Numbered from the stretch's first letter, positions 7,909 through 15,252 are shown. The stretch: DNA of 25,332 nt from Hadarchaeum sp964343275 (GCA_964343275.1 CAYFIY010000019.1:1-25332); one strand, 5' to 3'. Notes: generated from the letters alone by a model not told the origin. Numbers and translations: made by a program.

Positions 7909-8802
7909 ATGTTGGATCAAGAAGAACTGGAAAAATATAGGATGGTGGGAAAGATTCTTGCCGAGGTCCGCGAGCAAGTAAGACCATTGGTTAAACCGGA
8001 TATGACCTTGCTCGAAATAGCTGAAACAGCAGAAATGTTGATCGTCGAGAGGGGGGCCAAGCCAGCTTTCCCTTGTAATGTTTCGGTCAATGAAGTGGCG
8101 GCTCATTACAGCCCCCCTGTCGAAGATAGCACGGTGATAAAACTGGATGACATGGTAAAGGTTGACATAGGCGCCCATTTAGATGGCTACATCGCGGACA
8201 CGGCGTTTACGGTTGCAACTGGTGAAAAGGACGAGATGGTTCGGGTGGTAGAGAATGCCCTTGAGGTTGGAATCGCGGCAATAAAGCCCGGGGTCGATGT
8301 TGGTGAAATAGGTAAAGTCGTGGAGGAAACAGCCACAGCGGCTGGTTTCAAGCCAATTCGCAACCTTACAGGTCATAGCTTGGCTCCATGGAATCTACAT
8401 GCGGGTCTGACCATACCAAATGTCAAGGAGAGCACTGGGCAGACTTTGAAAGCCGGAGATGTGTTGGCGCTCGAGCCGTTCATTACAGACGGAGCGGGTT
8501 TCGTGGAAGATCATAAGAAGCTATATATCTTCCGATACTTGCGCGATATGCCGACGCGTCTACGGATGTCACGGGAACTTTTGAGAAATATCAAGCGCGA
8601 ATACAATCAGCTCCCATTTGCCGAGCGATGGCTAGCTAAGCGCATGTCCAAGCTCAGGTTGGAGTTGACGCTGCGTGATCTCACGGGCAACGGCGCTCTC
8701 TGGCCATATTACGTGCTGGCCGAGCGGTCAGGAGGTAAGGTTGCGCAGGCCGAACACACTATTTTAGTAGCTGAGCAAGGATGTGAGGTTACGACCAGAT
8801 GA
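7909..8802 (+). CDS. map: Methionine aminopeptidase, type 2
   Basis: Cytoplasmic dimetal protease that removes the initiator methionine from new proteins; 297 residues, usual for the archaeal type 2 enzyme. The metal ligands are visible: Asp86 (KVDIG), Asp97 (IADTAF), His156 (GHSLAPWN), Glu189 (ALEPF) and Glu282 (AEHT). The type 2 insertion between the His and last Glu ligands is present (about residues 205-265, Arg/Leu-rich helices). The frame opens earlier at TTG 7870, but ATG 7909 has GGTGA at a good distance upstream and gives the usual N-terminus. It stands alone on the plus strand between tfx and the convergent DUF116-like gene. Confidence 0.95.
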   Translation: MLDQEELEKYRMVGKILAEVREQVRPLVKPDMTLLEIAETAEMLIVERGAKPAFPCNVSVNEVAAHYSPPVEDSTVIKLDDMVKVDIGAHLDGYIADTAFTVATGEKDEMVRVVENALEVGIAAIKPGVDVGEIGKVVEETATAAGFKPIRNLTGHSLAPWNLHAGLTIPNVKESTGQTLKAGDVLALEPFITDGAGFVEDHKKLYIFRYLRDMPTRLRMSRELLRNIKREYNQLPFAERWLAKRMSKLRLELTLRDLTGNGALWPYYVLAERSGGKVAQAEHTILVAEQGCEVTTR

Positions 8803-8843
8803 ATTTAAGAAATTGAGTTTGTTCTCTTTCTGATTTTATAATT

Positions 8844-9458
8844 TCATAATATATTTTGAAGGCTTCTCAAGTTAAACTTTGTATTGGCGCAGCCGTTTTT
8901 GGTTAGAAAGACCGATTGGCCAGGTAATTTTTTACTCTTTAAGAGATCCACACCCATTTTTAGCTCTTGGGCGCATGCCACACCAATAATGCCCTCGTGC
9001 GAATTTTTCTCCATAATTTGAGGGATGCAGCTACCACCGGGCACCACGTAAACGGCGTACCCTTTATCCTCCGCGAGAGTTGTCGCTTTGTTGATTAAAC
9101 AGTCGGTAGAGCAGCGCCCGCAGTAATATGAGGGAACTTTGGAGTCGAAAGACGCCCGACATCTTCCGTCCATGTATTTTCTCGAACAGTGAGGGAGAAA
9201 AATTGCTCTCTTCTTGGTCCTTAGAAACTTATCTCTATCTAAAATATTATTCAGGTATGTGTCTACAAGATCCTTAGCGAGCATTGAAGCATCTGTGATG
9301 CTCAAACCAGTTATTTCGACAATTTTGAGCATCTCAACCAACTGCTTTATAATGCCATCTATTTTCCCATGCACATGCTTTTCATACGCAGCGTTAGTGA
9401 TTTTTTTGAAAAATGATTGTGGGACTTGCGACAGGTCGAAGCTGAACTTATATGGCAT
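8844..9458 (-). CDS. DUF116-like cysteine-rich protein
   Basis: 204 residues resembling DUF116 proteins of methanogens and other anaerobes; biochemical role unknown. The N-terminal third is helical (about residues 10-75). The C-terminal part holds about nine cysteines in a family-like pattern: LPHC, DGRC, YYCGRCSTDC (residues 111-120), GGSC, GVAC and NGC. This clustering suggests bound metal or an iron-sulfur cluster. No signal peptide or membrane segment is seen, so it is probably cytoplasmic. ATG 9458 follows a TATA-like CTTAAAAA (9481-9488) by about 26 bases, indicating its own leaderless transcript, separate from the nop5-flpA operon upstream. Confidence 0.75.
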   Translation of the reverse strand: MPYKFSFDLSQVPQSFFKKITNAAYEKHVHGKIDGIIKQLVEMLKIVEITGLSITDASMLAKDLVDTYLNNILDRDKFLRTKKRAIFLPHCSRKYMDGRCRASFDSKVPSYYCGRCSTDCLINKATTLAEDKGYAVYVVPGGSCIPQIMEKNSHEGIIGVACAQELKMGVDLLKSKKLPGQSVFLTKNGCANTKFNLRSLQNIL

Positions 9459-9480
9459 GGGTAAAATTTGGATTGTACTG

Positions 9481-9488
9481 TTTTTAAG
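9481..9488 (-). promoter_or_regulatory. TATA box of the DUF116-like gene
   Basis: Minus-strand CTTAAAAA is centred about 26 bases before ATG 9458, which is close to the TATA-to-start distance of leaderless archaeal genes. Confidence 0.45.
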
Positions 9489-9561
9489 TTTTTACCAAGT
9501 AGATTATAGAGTTAGCTTTTAATTAAAAATCTAGAAAATTACGTCTTTAATTTTACTAAGA

Positions 9562-10242
9562 TTATTTTTGCAGCAAAAACATTGCATGATCTTTCTCATA
9601 TGGGTCGAGAATCTTTGCATCCACTATTTCCATTTCTTTTTCAAGTTTTTCCATTTCATTTCTAAAAATCTCTCGTGGTTCCTTGGTCACGTCGACGCTG
9701 CGTGCCTTCAGAGCAAGCATAGCGTAACCACCTTCTGATAAGAAAGTTATTGAGTTAGCCAATAAAATTTCAGTTTGGTCCGGCTGGGCGATGTCCTGAT
9801 AAATCACGTCCACTTTCTCGACGAGTGAGGTATAACGGTGTGGCTGCCGGGCGTCTGCCAGTATTGGCAACATGTTGGCCCTTTTGCTACAAACAGTAAG
9901 AAGGTCGCGAAGAGGCCTGGAGGAAATCTCGACGCAGTGCACACACCCATTGGGGCCTATCAGGTCCGAAACATGCGAGGGGGTAGTACCGCTTGCCGCC
10001 CCTAGGTAAAGCACCCGCTTTCCAGTAACTATGGGATTCCCCTTGATGTTTTTCAAAATCGAAGCAGCTAGTTTACTTCTATAGGGATCCCAAAGCCGAT
10101 ATTCTACTCCCTGAATACCCACAAGCCTTTCCCCATACACTTGGGAGTTGGGAGCAAGATTAACGGTGGCGAGTTTCCGGGTTTTATCATCAAGTTCGAT
10201 CCAGTATACGCACTTGAAATGTTTGTGTTCCGATATTCTCAT
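9562..10242 (-). CDS. flpA: Fibrillarin-like rRNA/tRNA 2'-O-methyltransferase
   Basis: Catalytic subunit of the box C/D RNP, which methylates ribose 2'-OH groups in rRNA and tRNA using S-adenosylmethionine and a guide RNA. 226 residues, the normal archaeal length. The SAM-binding strand-loop VLYLGAASGTTPSHVSD (about residues 75-91) is canonical. HCVEIS and ILADARQP follow as the next SAM-pocket elements, and IYQDIAQPDQ carries the catalytic-region Asp. A Lys in ALKARSVD completes the methyltransferase set. It lies five bases after nop5, its direct partner, so the two are cotranscribed. Firm assignment. Confidence 0.97.
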   Translation of the reverse strand: MRISEHKHFKCVYWIELDDKTRKLATVNLAPNSQVYGERLVGIQGVEYRLWDPYRSKLAASILKNIKGNPIVTGKRVLYLGAASGTTPSHVSDLIGPNGCVHCVEISSRPLRDLLTVCSKRANMLPILADARQPHRYTSLVEKVDVIYQDIAQPDQTEILLANSITFLSEGGYAMLALKARSVDVTKEPREIFRNEMEKLEKEMEIVDAKILDPYEKDHAMFLLQK

Positions 10243-10247
10243 CGTTT

Positions 10248-11390
10248 TTACCTTTTCTCCTTAATCTTTATGTTAGCGATGCGTACTTTTAGTTCGTTGA
10301 CGAGCTTATCCCCGACGAACTCCCCTGACATCGCGTCCACTCTTGCGGCTATTGCTATTTTTCCAGCAAGTGCCCGTGCGATTTTCCCACGTAGCTTCTT
10401 AGGGGTACCTTTGACATCCGGATATTGAAAGATAACTCCGTGCTTGGGGGGTCTGCCTTTCTTCTTCAAAGCTCGGAAAAGCGCTTTTTCGGCTCCCATT
10501 ACTTGGATGGTGCTGGCTGGCATACGGGATAAGCTCTTTAATCCGCCAGCTAGCGAAATTAAGCGGGCTCCGATGGAGCCTCCTGCCACCGAACGCATGT
10601 TTGGGGCTACTTGGGCCATCAGTCCTTCGATGTAACTAGACACCTCTTTTCTCAAGTCGCAAAGGCCGAGAATTTTTTTGGCTATCTTCTGCAGCAAACT
10701 TATATCAACTTCATCGAGCGTGGCTCCAAGAGTATCAGATTTAGCTTCGGAGATTTTGTCAGCTTCTTCTTCTGAGATGTCCGCATCCATAATTGCTTCC
10801 TTGGTAAACTTCTCACGATTACCTAAGGAGATAAGTAATTTCACGTAGACTTCATGATCTTGGATAAGACGATCCAATTCAGGGAAGTGTACGGAATACC
10901 ATTCCCGAACTCTCCCAACCAAAATGTTCGTCATCTTGTCTATATCGTCAAGCATGCCTATCGAATGTATTATTAGGCTGTCCCGCTGTGCGGCCTCCAT
11001 GCGGAGTTTGTGTCTCGCGATGATAAAATTAACATCTCTGGCGAAAGTATCTACGTCATTAAAGACAATATCTTTGGCGATGTCCCTCAGCTTCTCTCGT
11101 ACTTTAGACCCGGCAGGATTTGGCAGGAGGTACTTAAAATTTGCCTGGTTGAATTCTTCCCCGAGTTTCTCCGCCAATAATTTTGACTCCAACGTGAAAT
11201 CAATGTGTCCCTCTTTCAGCAATTTCTCTATCAGGTCGCGATGTTCTTTAGTCGGAGTCCCCATCTGAATACTAGAAATTATTTCTGCAACGGCAATTTG
11301 GTCTCGTGGGAATTTCTCTGAAGCTACCATTTTACCTTCGCCGTCGAAAGCGAAAATACCGAGCACACTTTCTGCTAAGTGAATAGGCAT
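10248..11390 (-). CDS. nop5: Nop5/Nop56-58-type box C/D RNP scaffold protein
   Basis: Scaffold that binds fibrillarin through its N-terminal domain and the L7Ae-guide-RNA complex through its C-terminal Nop domain. 380 residues, as usual for archaea. A central coiled coil spans roughly residues 120-240. The Nop domain contains the conserved run MAQVAPNMRSVAGGSIGARL (residues 263-282), then AGGLKSLSRMPASTIQVMGAEKALFRAL and HGVIFQYPDV. The ATG is preceded by GGGAGAT, a good ribosome-binding site. The lysine-rich tail common in eukaryotic homologues is short here. First gene of the operon with flpA. Confidence 0.97.
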   Translation of the reverse strand: MPIHLAESVLGIFAFDGEGKMVASEKFPRDQIAVAEIISSIQMGTPTKEHRDLIEKLLKEGHIDFTLESKLLAEKLGEEFNQANFKYLLPNPAGSKVREKLRDIAKDIVFNDVDTFARDVNFIIARHKLRMEAAQRDSLIIHSIGMLDDIDKMTNILVGRVREWYSVHFPELDRLIQDHEVYVKLLISLGNREKFTKEAIMDADISEEEADKISEAKSDTLGATLDEVDISLLQKIAKKILGLCDLRKEVSSYIEGLMAQVAPNMRSVAGGSIGARLISLAGGLKSLSRMPASTIQVMGAEKALFRALKKKGRPPKHGVIFQYPDVKGTPKKLRGKIARALAGKIAIAARVDAMSGEFVGDKLVNELKVRIANIKIKEKR

Positions 11391-11419
11391 TATCTCCCGA
11401 TCTAAATTTGACCCGTGTT

Positions 11420-11429
11420 CTATAATACT
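11420..11429 (-). promoter_or_regulatory. Promoter of the nop5-flpA operon
   Basis: Minus-strand AGTATTATAG lies about 35 bases before ATG 11390. This would leave a short leader carrying the GGGAG site at 11395-11399. Confidence 0.4.
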
Positions 11430-11457
11430 TTGGTTCTTGGTCGCGGGAGTTCCTTAG

Positions 11458-11464
11458 TTTATAT
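11458..11464 (+). promoter_or_regulatory. TATA box of the GAPDH gene
   Basis: TTTATAT lies about 42 bases before ATG 11503. The expected start point near 11486 leaves a short leader with GAGGAT as ribosome-binding site. It is divergent from the nop5 promoter in the same 112-base gap. Confidence 0.45.
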
Positions 11465-11502
11465 CTTGAGAAACCGATACTATTGATATCGAGGATATTA
11501 AA

Positions 11503-12522
11503 ATGGTTAAATTAGGTATAAATGGATTTGGAAGGATAGGTCGGTTGTTCTTTAGGGCAGCATTAAAAGATGGGGAATTTTTGAGTCATTTTCAAGTGGT
11601 GGCGATTAACGATATTGCAACGCCCCAAAACCTTGCGCACCTGCTAAAATATGATTCGGTGCATGGTATTTTGAAAAATGATATAAAATGGACAGAAAAT
11701 TCCATTATCGTCGATGGCAACGAAATAAAAGTGGTAAGTGAGAAGGATCCCAGCAGGCTACCATGGAAACAGCTCGGTGTGGAATATGTTCTGGAATCTA
11801 CAGGATTGTTCAGGGACAGGGATAACGCTAGTAAGCACTTGTCAGCTGGTGCCAGAAAGGTTATGATCTCGGCTCCGGCGAAAAGCCCCGACGTAACCAT
11901 TGTCCTCGGGGTCAACAAAGAAATGTACGATAAAACGAAACACGATATCATCTCGATGGCATCATGCACAACAAATTGTTTGGCCCCCATGGTCAAGGTT
12001 CTGAACGACAAATTTGGCGTGAAGAAGGGATTTTTGACAACTTGCCATGCACTCACCAATGACCAAAGGCTTTTAGATCTTGAGCAAAATGACCCTCGTC
12101 GTGCGAGGGCAGCCATGCTATCGATAATACCGTCCACCACAGGCGCTGCTTACGCCATAGGACTCGTGATTCCTGAACTGGAGGGAAAGCTGGACGGAAT
12201 GGCACTGAGGGTGCCAGTAGCGGATGGTTCTGTCGCCGACTTTGTAGCCGAGTTAAACAAAGAGGTCACCGTGGAGGAGATCAATCAAGCTTATAAAGAG
12301 GAGGCCGTCGGAAGGATGAAGGGAATATTGGAGTATACTGAGGAGCCTATAGTTTCTGTGGACGTGATAGGCAATCCGCATACCTGTATCATAGATGGGA
12401 AGAGTACTATGGTTATGCCTAAAAAAGGCAGCTTTGTAAAAATTCTGGGTTGGTACGACAATGAGTGGGGCTACTCTTCGAAGCTAGTTGATATTTTCAA
12501 GTTGATGTGTTCCATGGAGTAG
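11503..12522 (+). CDS. gap: Class I (bacterial-type) glyceraldehyde-3-phosphate dehydrogenase
   Basis: Converts glyceraldehyde 3-phosphate to 1,3-bisphosphoglycerate with NAD(P). 339 residues. The Rossmann motif NGFGRIGR is at residues 6-13 and INDI at 34-37 carries the Asp that favours NAD. Catalytic Cys155 lies in SCTTNC, the catalytic His in TCHALTNDQ, and the C-terminal WYDNEWGYS is intact. This is the class I enzyme of bacteria and haloarchaea, not the common archaeal class II form. The usual TGAAKAVG reads TGAAYAIG, losing the Lys, and RVPVADGS differs from bacterial RVPTPNVS but recalls haloarchaeal versions. It is followed 24 bases later by pdxS in the same direction. Transfer from bacteria, recent or ancient, is an inference. 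Confidence 0.95.
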   Translation: MVKLGINGFGRIGRLFFRAALKDGEFLSHFQVVAINDIATPQNLAHLLKYDSVHGILKNDIKWTENSIIVDGNEIKVVSEKDPSRLPWKQLGVEYVLESTGLFRDRDNASKHLSAGARKVMISAPAKSPDVTIVLGVNKEMYDKTKHDIISMASCTTNCLAPMVKVLNDKFGVKKGFLTTCHALTNDQRLLDLEQNDPRRARAAMLSIIPSTTGAAYAIGLVIPELEGKLDGMALRVPVADGSVADFVAELNKEVTVEEINQAYKEEAVGRMKGILEYTEEPIVSVDVIGNPHTCIIDGKSTMVMPKKGSFVKILGWYDNEWGYSSKLVDIFKLMCSME

Positions 12523-12546
12523 ACAAAATGCTTATATTTTTTAATC

Positions 12547-13464
12547 ATGGGCAATGATTATTATTTGGAAGATATCGTGGAGTTAGTGTTCGGTACTGAT
12601 CGGCTTAAACGCGGCTTTGCTAAGATGCAGAAGGGCGGCGTGATAATGGACGTGACCAATACTGAACAGGCTATCATAGCTGAAGAATCTGGCGCAGTAG
12701 CCGTCATGTCTCTGCAAGCAGTTCCGGCCGACATCCGTGCAGTGGGGGGAGTAGCTCGTATGGCTGATCCCGCGATAGTGGAAGCTATAATGAACGTCGT
12801 CACCATTCCCGTCATGGCGAAGTGCAGAATTGGACATTTTGGGGAGGCACAGGTCCTAGAGGCGTTGGGTGTGGATATGATAGACGAAAGTGAGGTGCTG
12901 ACGGTAGCCGATGATGAGGGTCATGTTGATAAAAACAAGTTCAAGGTTCCATTTGTTTGCGGATCGCGCAACTTTGGGGAAGCGCTACGGAGGATTAACG
13001 AGGGTGCAGCCATGATAAGGACCAAGGGTGAAGCCGGGACTGGAAACATCGTTGAAGCTGTCAAACATATAAAGTTGACCAAGTGTCAGATAGCGGAATT
13101 GGCTGGATTGGAACAAGATGGGCTCGAGACCAAAGCGCGTGAGTATCAAGTTACTGTTGAACTTTTGGAGGAAACTGCAAAGCTGCAGAGGCTCCCTGTC
13201 GTTTGGTTCTGTGCAGGCGGGATAGCTACGCCAGCGGACGCTGCGTTCGTGATGCAAATGGGTGTGGATGGAGTTTTCGTCGGTTCGGGTATCTTCAAAT
13301 CTAGTGACCCTGCCAGGATGGCTAAAGCTATAGTTGAGGCGACAAGGTCCTACGATGACCCAGAGGTGGTGTTGCAGGCGTGTAAAAATCTACCCATGCC
13401 TATGAAGGGTATCGACATCAAAACACTCAGACCGGAAGAAAAGCTCCAGATAAGAGGAATTTGA
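12547..13464 (+). CDS. pdxS: Pyridoxal 5'-phosphate synthase lyase subunit PdxS
   Basis: Makes pyridoxal 5'-phosphate from ribose 5-phosphate, glyceraldehyde 3-phosphate and ammonia supplied by a PdxT glutaminase. 305 residues, a TIM barrel. Asp35 (VIMDV), Lys92 (MAKCRIGHF) and Lys160 (RTKGEAGTGN) match the catalytic residues that bind the sugar intermediates. The C-terminal KGIDI segment is present. The annotated ATG gives a somewhat long N-terminus, and GTG at 12577 or 12586 would also give a normal protein. A TTATATTTTTT element sits only ten bases before the ATG, so the start is uncertain. Probably cotranscribed with gap, which shares its triose substrate. No pdxT is visible in the window. 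Confidence 0.96.
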   Translation: MGNDYYLEDIVELVFGTDRLKRGFAKMQKGGVIMDVTNTEQAIIAEESGAVAVMSLQAVPADIRAVGGVARMADPAIVEAIMNVVTIPVMAKCRIGHFGEAQVLEALGVDMIDESEVLTVADDEGHVDKNKFKVPFVCGSRNFGEALRRINEGAAMIRTKGEAGTGNIVEAVKHIKLTKCQIAELAGLEQDGLETKAREYQVTVELLEETAKLQRLPVVWFCAGGIATPADAAFVMQMGVDGVFVGSGIFKSSDPARMAKAIVEATRSYDDPEVVLQACKNLPMPMKGIDIKTLRPEEKLQIRGI

Positions 13465-13493
13465 GGTGCACCGGAAAAAGATATAACTCTCTA

Positions 13494-13501
13494 TTTTTTT
13501 T
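13494..13501 (+). terminator. Oligo-T terminator after gap-pdxS
   Basis: A run of eight T lies 30 bases after the pdxS stop, with no gene following closely in the same direction. This is a typical archaeal T-rich terminator. Confidence 0.55.
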
Positions 13502-13571
13502 ATCCGTACTAAAACAAAATGTAATGTTAAACATCAACCGGTCCAATGGGACTTAAAACCCGAGAATATAA

Positions 13572-13721
13572 ATGGCAGACCCGAAAAGACGAAAGCAGAG
13601 CAAAAAGACCAAGGCAGATAATGGGATGGATTTTGTTGTAATCTGAGGTATACTTATCGGTTAATTTTTTATTTTTGCCGTGAGAAACACAGGACTAAAA
13701 CATTTAGAGAAAAGTAGCTAA
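13572..13721 (+). pseudogene. Possible relic of a small single-pass membrane protein gene
   Basis: Reading from ATG 13572 gives a very basic N-terminus (MADPKRRKQSKKTK), then a hydrophobic stretch (FVVI*GILIG*FFIFAV), then a polar tail ending at TAA 13719. The frame is broken by TGA at 13644 and TAA at 13662, both inside the hydrophobic stretch. The order basic-hydrophobic-polar across two stops looks like a small membrane protein that has decayed, but such a short stretch can arise by chance. TTAAAAC about 20 bases upstream could be its promoter. An alternative is a real 24-residue peptide ending at the TGA. No family is recognised. Confidence 0.3.
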
Positions 13722-13788
13722 TATTAAAATAAGAATTATATCGATTCATGCTACCAATAACTTTTTAAAAATCTATAACTAACGGCTT

Positions 13789-13837
13789 TGTAAATAAAGT
13801 GCCTTTTGTAAAGAAAGTCAGGCGTGTGTAAAGAAAG
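13789..13837 (+). repeat. Three short direct repeats TGTAAA(T/G)AAAG
   Basis: The 11-mer appears at 13789-13799 (TGTAAATAAAG), 13807-13817 and 13827-13837 (both TGTAAAGAAAG), at periods of 18 and 20 bases. It lies 20 bases beyond the 3' end of the minus-strand orphan gene. Spacing near two helical turns would suit a protein-binding site, but it could also be slippage in AT-rich DNA. Confidence 0.5.
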
Positions 13838-13857
13838 CCCGATTTTAAATTGAAAAT

Positions 13858-14232
13858 TTAGGATTTTTGAAAAGCAGTTTCCGTACGATGAAAACAATCT
13901 TGAATATGCCTTAGAGCACTTTCTCCAGATTCGATTTCGACATTTTTTGGGATATTTGTATTGTCTAATTCCTTTTCATATTTAGGTTTTGTTTTCTTTG
14001 ATGTAAGGATAACTGGTCTCACACCCTTGAAAGTTTTATAGTGCGCCATTTTGATGTTCCGGCGAATAGTGTTTTCAAAAACAGCGAAATTCTCGTCTTT
14101 ATCTGCGGTTATTACGTGTCCTAACGCTTCCTTACTTATTCCACATTTTGAATTAACCGCATCAATTTCTTTGGAGGCAAAGTAGAGGCCAAGTCGTATG
14201 TCGGGAGTTAAAGAAAGGATGATGGCAAACAA
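13858..14232 (-). CDS. Orphan hypothetical protein, start uncertain
   Basis: 124 codons from a TTG; no ATG is available, and the frame stays open upstream to a stop at 14287-14289. I do not recognise it. The N-terminus is hydrophobic (FAIILSLTPDIRLGLYF), more so if the upstream codons are read. The remainder is polar and charged, with KTKPKYEKELDNTNIP in the middle and HIQDCFHRTETAFQKS at the end. An uninterrupted frame this long is unlikely by chance in such AT-rich DNA, so it is a gene or the surviving 3' part of one. The absence of a good start, the lack of a clear promoter and its place beside relics favour a truncated gene. Confidence 0.4.
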   Translation of the reverse strand: MFAIILSLTPDIRLGLYFASKEIDAVNSKCGISKEALGHVITADKDENFAVFENTIRRNIKMAHYKTFKGVRPVILTSKKTKPKYEKELDNTNIPKNVEIESGESALRHIQDCFHRTETAFQKS

Positions 14233-14328
14233 TGTTATTGTAACAGTAAAAGAAATTAAGGGGAAGCTCGAGGAAGAAATCTTAACCTAGTTTCAATAAC
14301 CCGAACCCGATTCTCAACGCTGGAGTGA

Positions 14329-14402
14329 CGGGCCCGCCGGGATTCGAACCCGGGCCGCAAGCTCCGCAGGCTTGTGTCCTATCCAGGCTAGACTACGGGC
14401 CC
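14329..14402 (-). tRNA. tRNA-Arg, anticodon GCG
   Basis: A complete cloverleaf of 74 bases on the minus strand. The seven-base acceptor GGGCCCG pairs with CGGGCCC. The D arm is GTCT/GGAC, the anticodon stem CAAGC/GCTTG encloses the loop CTGCGGA (anticodon GCG, reading CGC and CGU), and the T arm CCGGG/CCCGG encloses TTCGAAT. No intron is present and CCA is not encoded. An AT-rich AAATTAAAT element about 30 bases upstream (near 14430) fits an archaeal promoter. It lies between the orphan ORF and the htrA relic. Confidence 0.95.
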
Positions 14403-14469
14403 AACTATCAATCTTGTCTTTGGGATTTAATTTGTAACGTGAAAAGTATTTAACGGGTTTTGACTACAG

Positions 14470-15033
14470 TTCATAGATCAAAAAGCTTCGTCTAGTGGTT
14501 CATCTGTTTTGGAGGCGATCGAAAGGGTCAGTAAAACTGTGGTCAACGTTAACACTTTACTTCGTCTTCGTAACTTCTTTTTCCGCCCAATCTCGCTAAA
14601 TGTCATTGGTTCAGCGACCATAATACGTTCTGATGGATATAACTGCGATTATACCTTTTGCTCGATGGATAGGATTTGTCATACCGATAAATGTAGCTAC
14701 TCGCTGTTCTAGTGACATTATCAAACGCGGAAGGGCACTGATTCAGTGGCTGGGTATAAACAGGATGATCATCAACGAAGCTATAGCGAGAGGATATGGT
14801 CTCTCCAGCGCTTCAGCGGCGCTAGTAACGGGGTTGTGGAAGGAATTCCTGCATATCGCGGATGAATCTCAGAGAGTGTTGTTCTTCTGAAATTTAAAAA
14901 CAATAAAGTGAAAACGATTGAGGAGCTACGAAAGATTGTAATGTCGAGCAAGGTTGATGATTAGGTGGAGATCAATATACCGCGAGACGAGGAAAAATAT
15001 ATTGTCGATATCACTCTGGGTGAAATACCATAA
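14470..15033 (+). pseudogene. Broken HtrA/DegP-type serine protease gene with internal deletion
   Basis: Three pieces in order recall an HtrA protease. Frame 1 gives EAIERVSKTVVNVNT...IRSDGY (14512-14640), like the start of the protease domain. Frame 2 gives ITAIIPFARWIGFVIPINVA and then WLGINRMIINEAIARGYGL (14633-14890), like the end of the protease domain and start of the PDZ domain. Frame 1 resumes with VKTIEELRKIVMSSKVDD, a TAG at 14962, then VEINIPRDEEKYIVDITLGEIP, like the end of a PDZ domain. The segment between SDGY and ITAIIP, roughly 110-120 residues that should carry the His, Asp and Ser of the triad, is missing. Two frame changes and a stop make it inactive. It was probably exported or membrane-anchored when intact. 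Confidence 0.85.
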
Positions 15034-15048
15034 ATTTTCAGCGGCAGT

Positions 15049-15057
15049 TTTTATAAA
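15049..15057 (+). promoter_or_regulatory. TATA box of the zinc-ribbon/EF-1beta operon
   Basis: TTTTATAAA is centred about 29 bases before ATG 15082, in the position expected for a leaderless archaeal mRNA. Confidence 0.55.
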
Positions 15058-15081
15058 CGTTAAAAACAACGATAATGTACG

Positions 15082-15252
15082 ATGTTTATGGCAAACGTCT
15101 GTACATCTTGCAACCGTGAAATAGCCCAGGGAGGGGTAGTGGTCCGCTTTCCATGTCCCAACTGCAGTGTTTTTGAGATCTTGAGATGTGTGAGGTGCAG
15201 ACGCCTGAGCAATCCCTATAGTTGTCCCAAGTGTGGATTTTGTGCCCCGTGA
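15082..15252 (+). CDS. Small zinc-ribbon protein (HVO_2753-like)
   Basis: 56 residues with four zinc-knuckle pairs: CTSC, CPNC, CVRC and CPKCGFC. They form two treble-cleft-like zinc ribbons as in the small archaeal zinc-finger proteins typified by HVO_2753. These proteins are widely linked to translation and sit next to the EF-1beta gene in many archaea, as here. ATG 15082 fits the TATA element; ATG 15088, two codons later, is also possible. The stop overlaps the GAGGTG ribosome-binding site of the EF-1beta gene, so the two are coupled. Molecular function is not established. Confidence 0.9.
   Translation: MFMANVCTSCNREIAQGGVVVRFPCPNCSVFEILRCVRCRRLSNPYSCPKCGFCAP

Larger units (their letters stand above)
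13465..13857. other. Gene-poor AT-rich interval after pdxS
   Basis: About 390 bases without an intact gene. It holds the oligo-T terminator of pdxS, the possible small membrane protein relic at 13572-13721, and three copies of an 11-base direct repeat at 13789-13837. The rest is AT-rich and shows no structure I can name. Confidence 0.6.

Noticed and set aside
7720..8178. Minus-strand open frame of 152 codons across tfx and map
   Set aside because: It overlaps two confidently assigned genes in other frames and has no family features.
14962..14964. TAG in the PDZ part of the htrA relic as a possible pyrrolysine codon
   Set aside because: The gene also has a large deletion and frame changes, and other relics in the window carry TGA and TAA, so decay explains it better.
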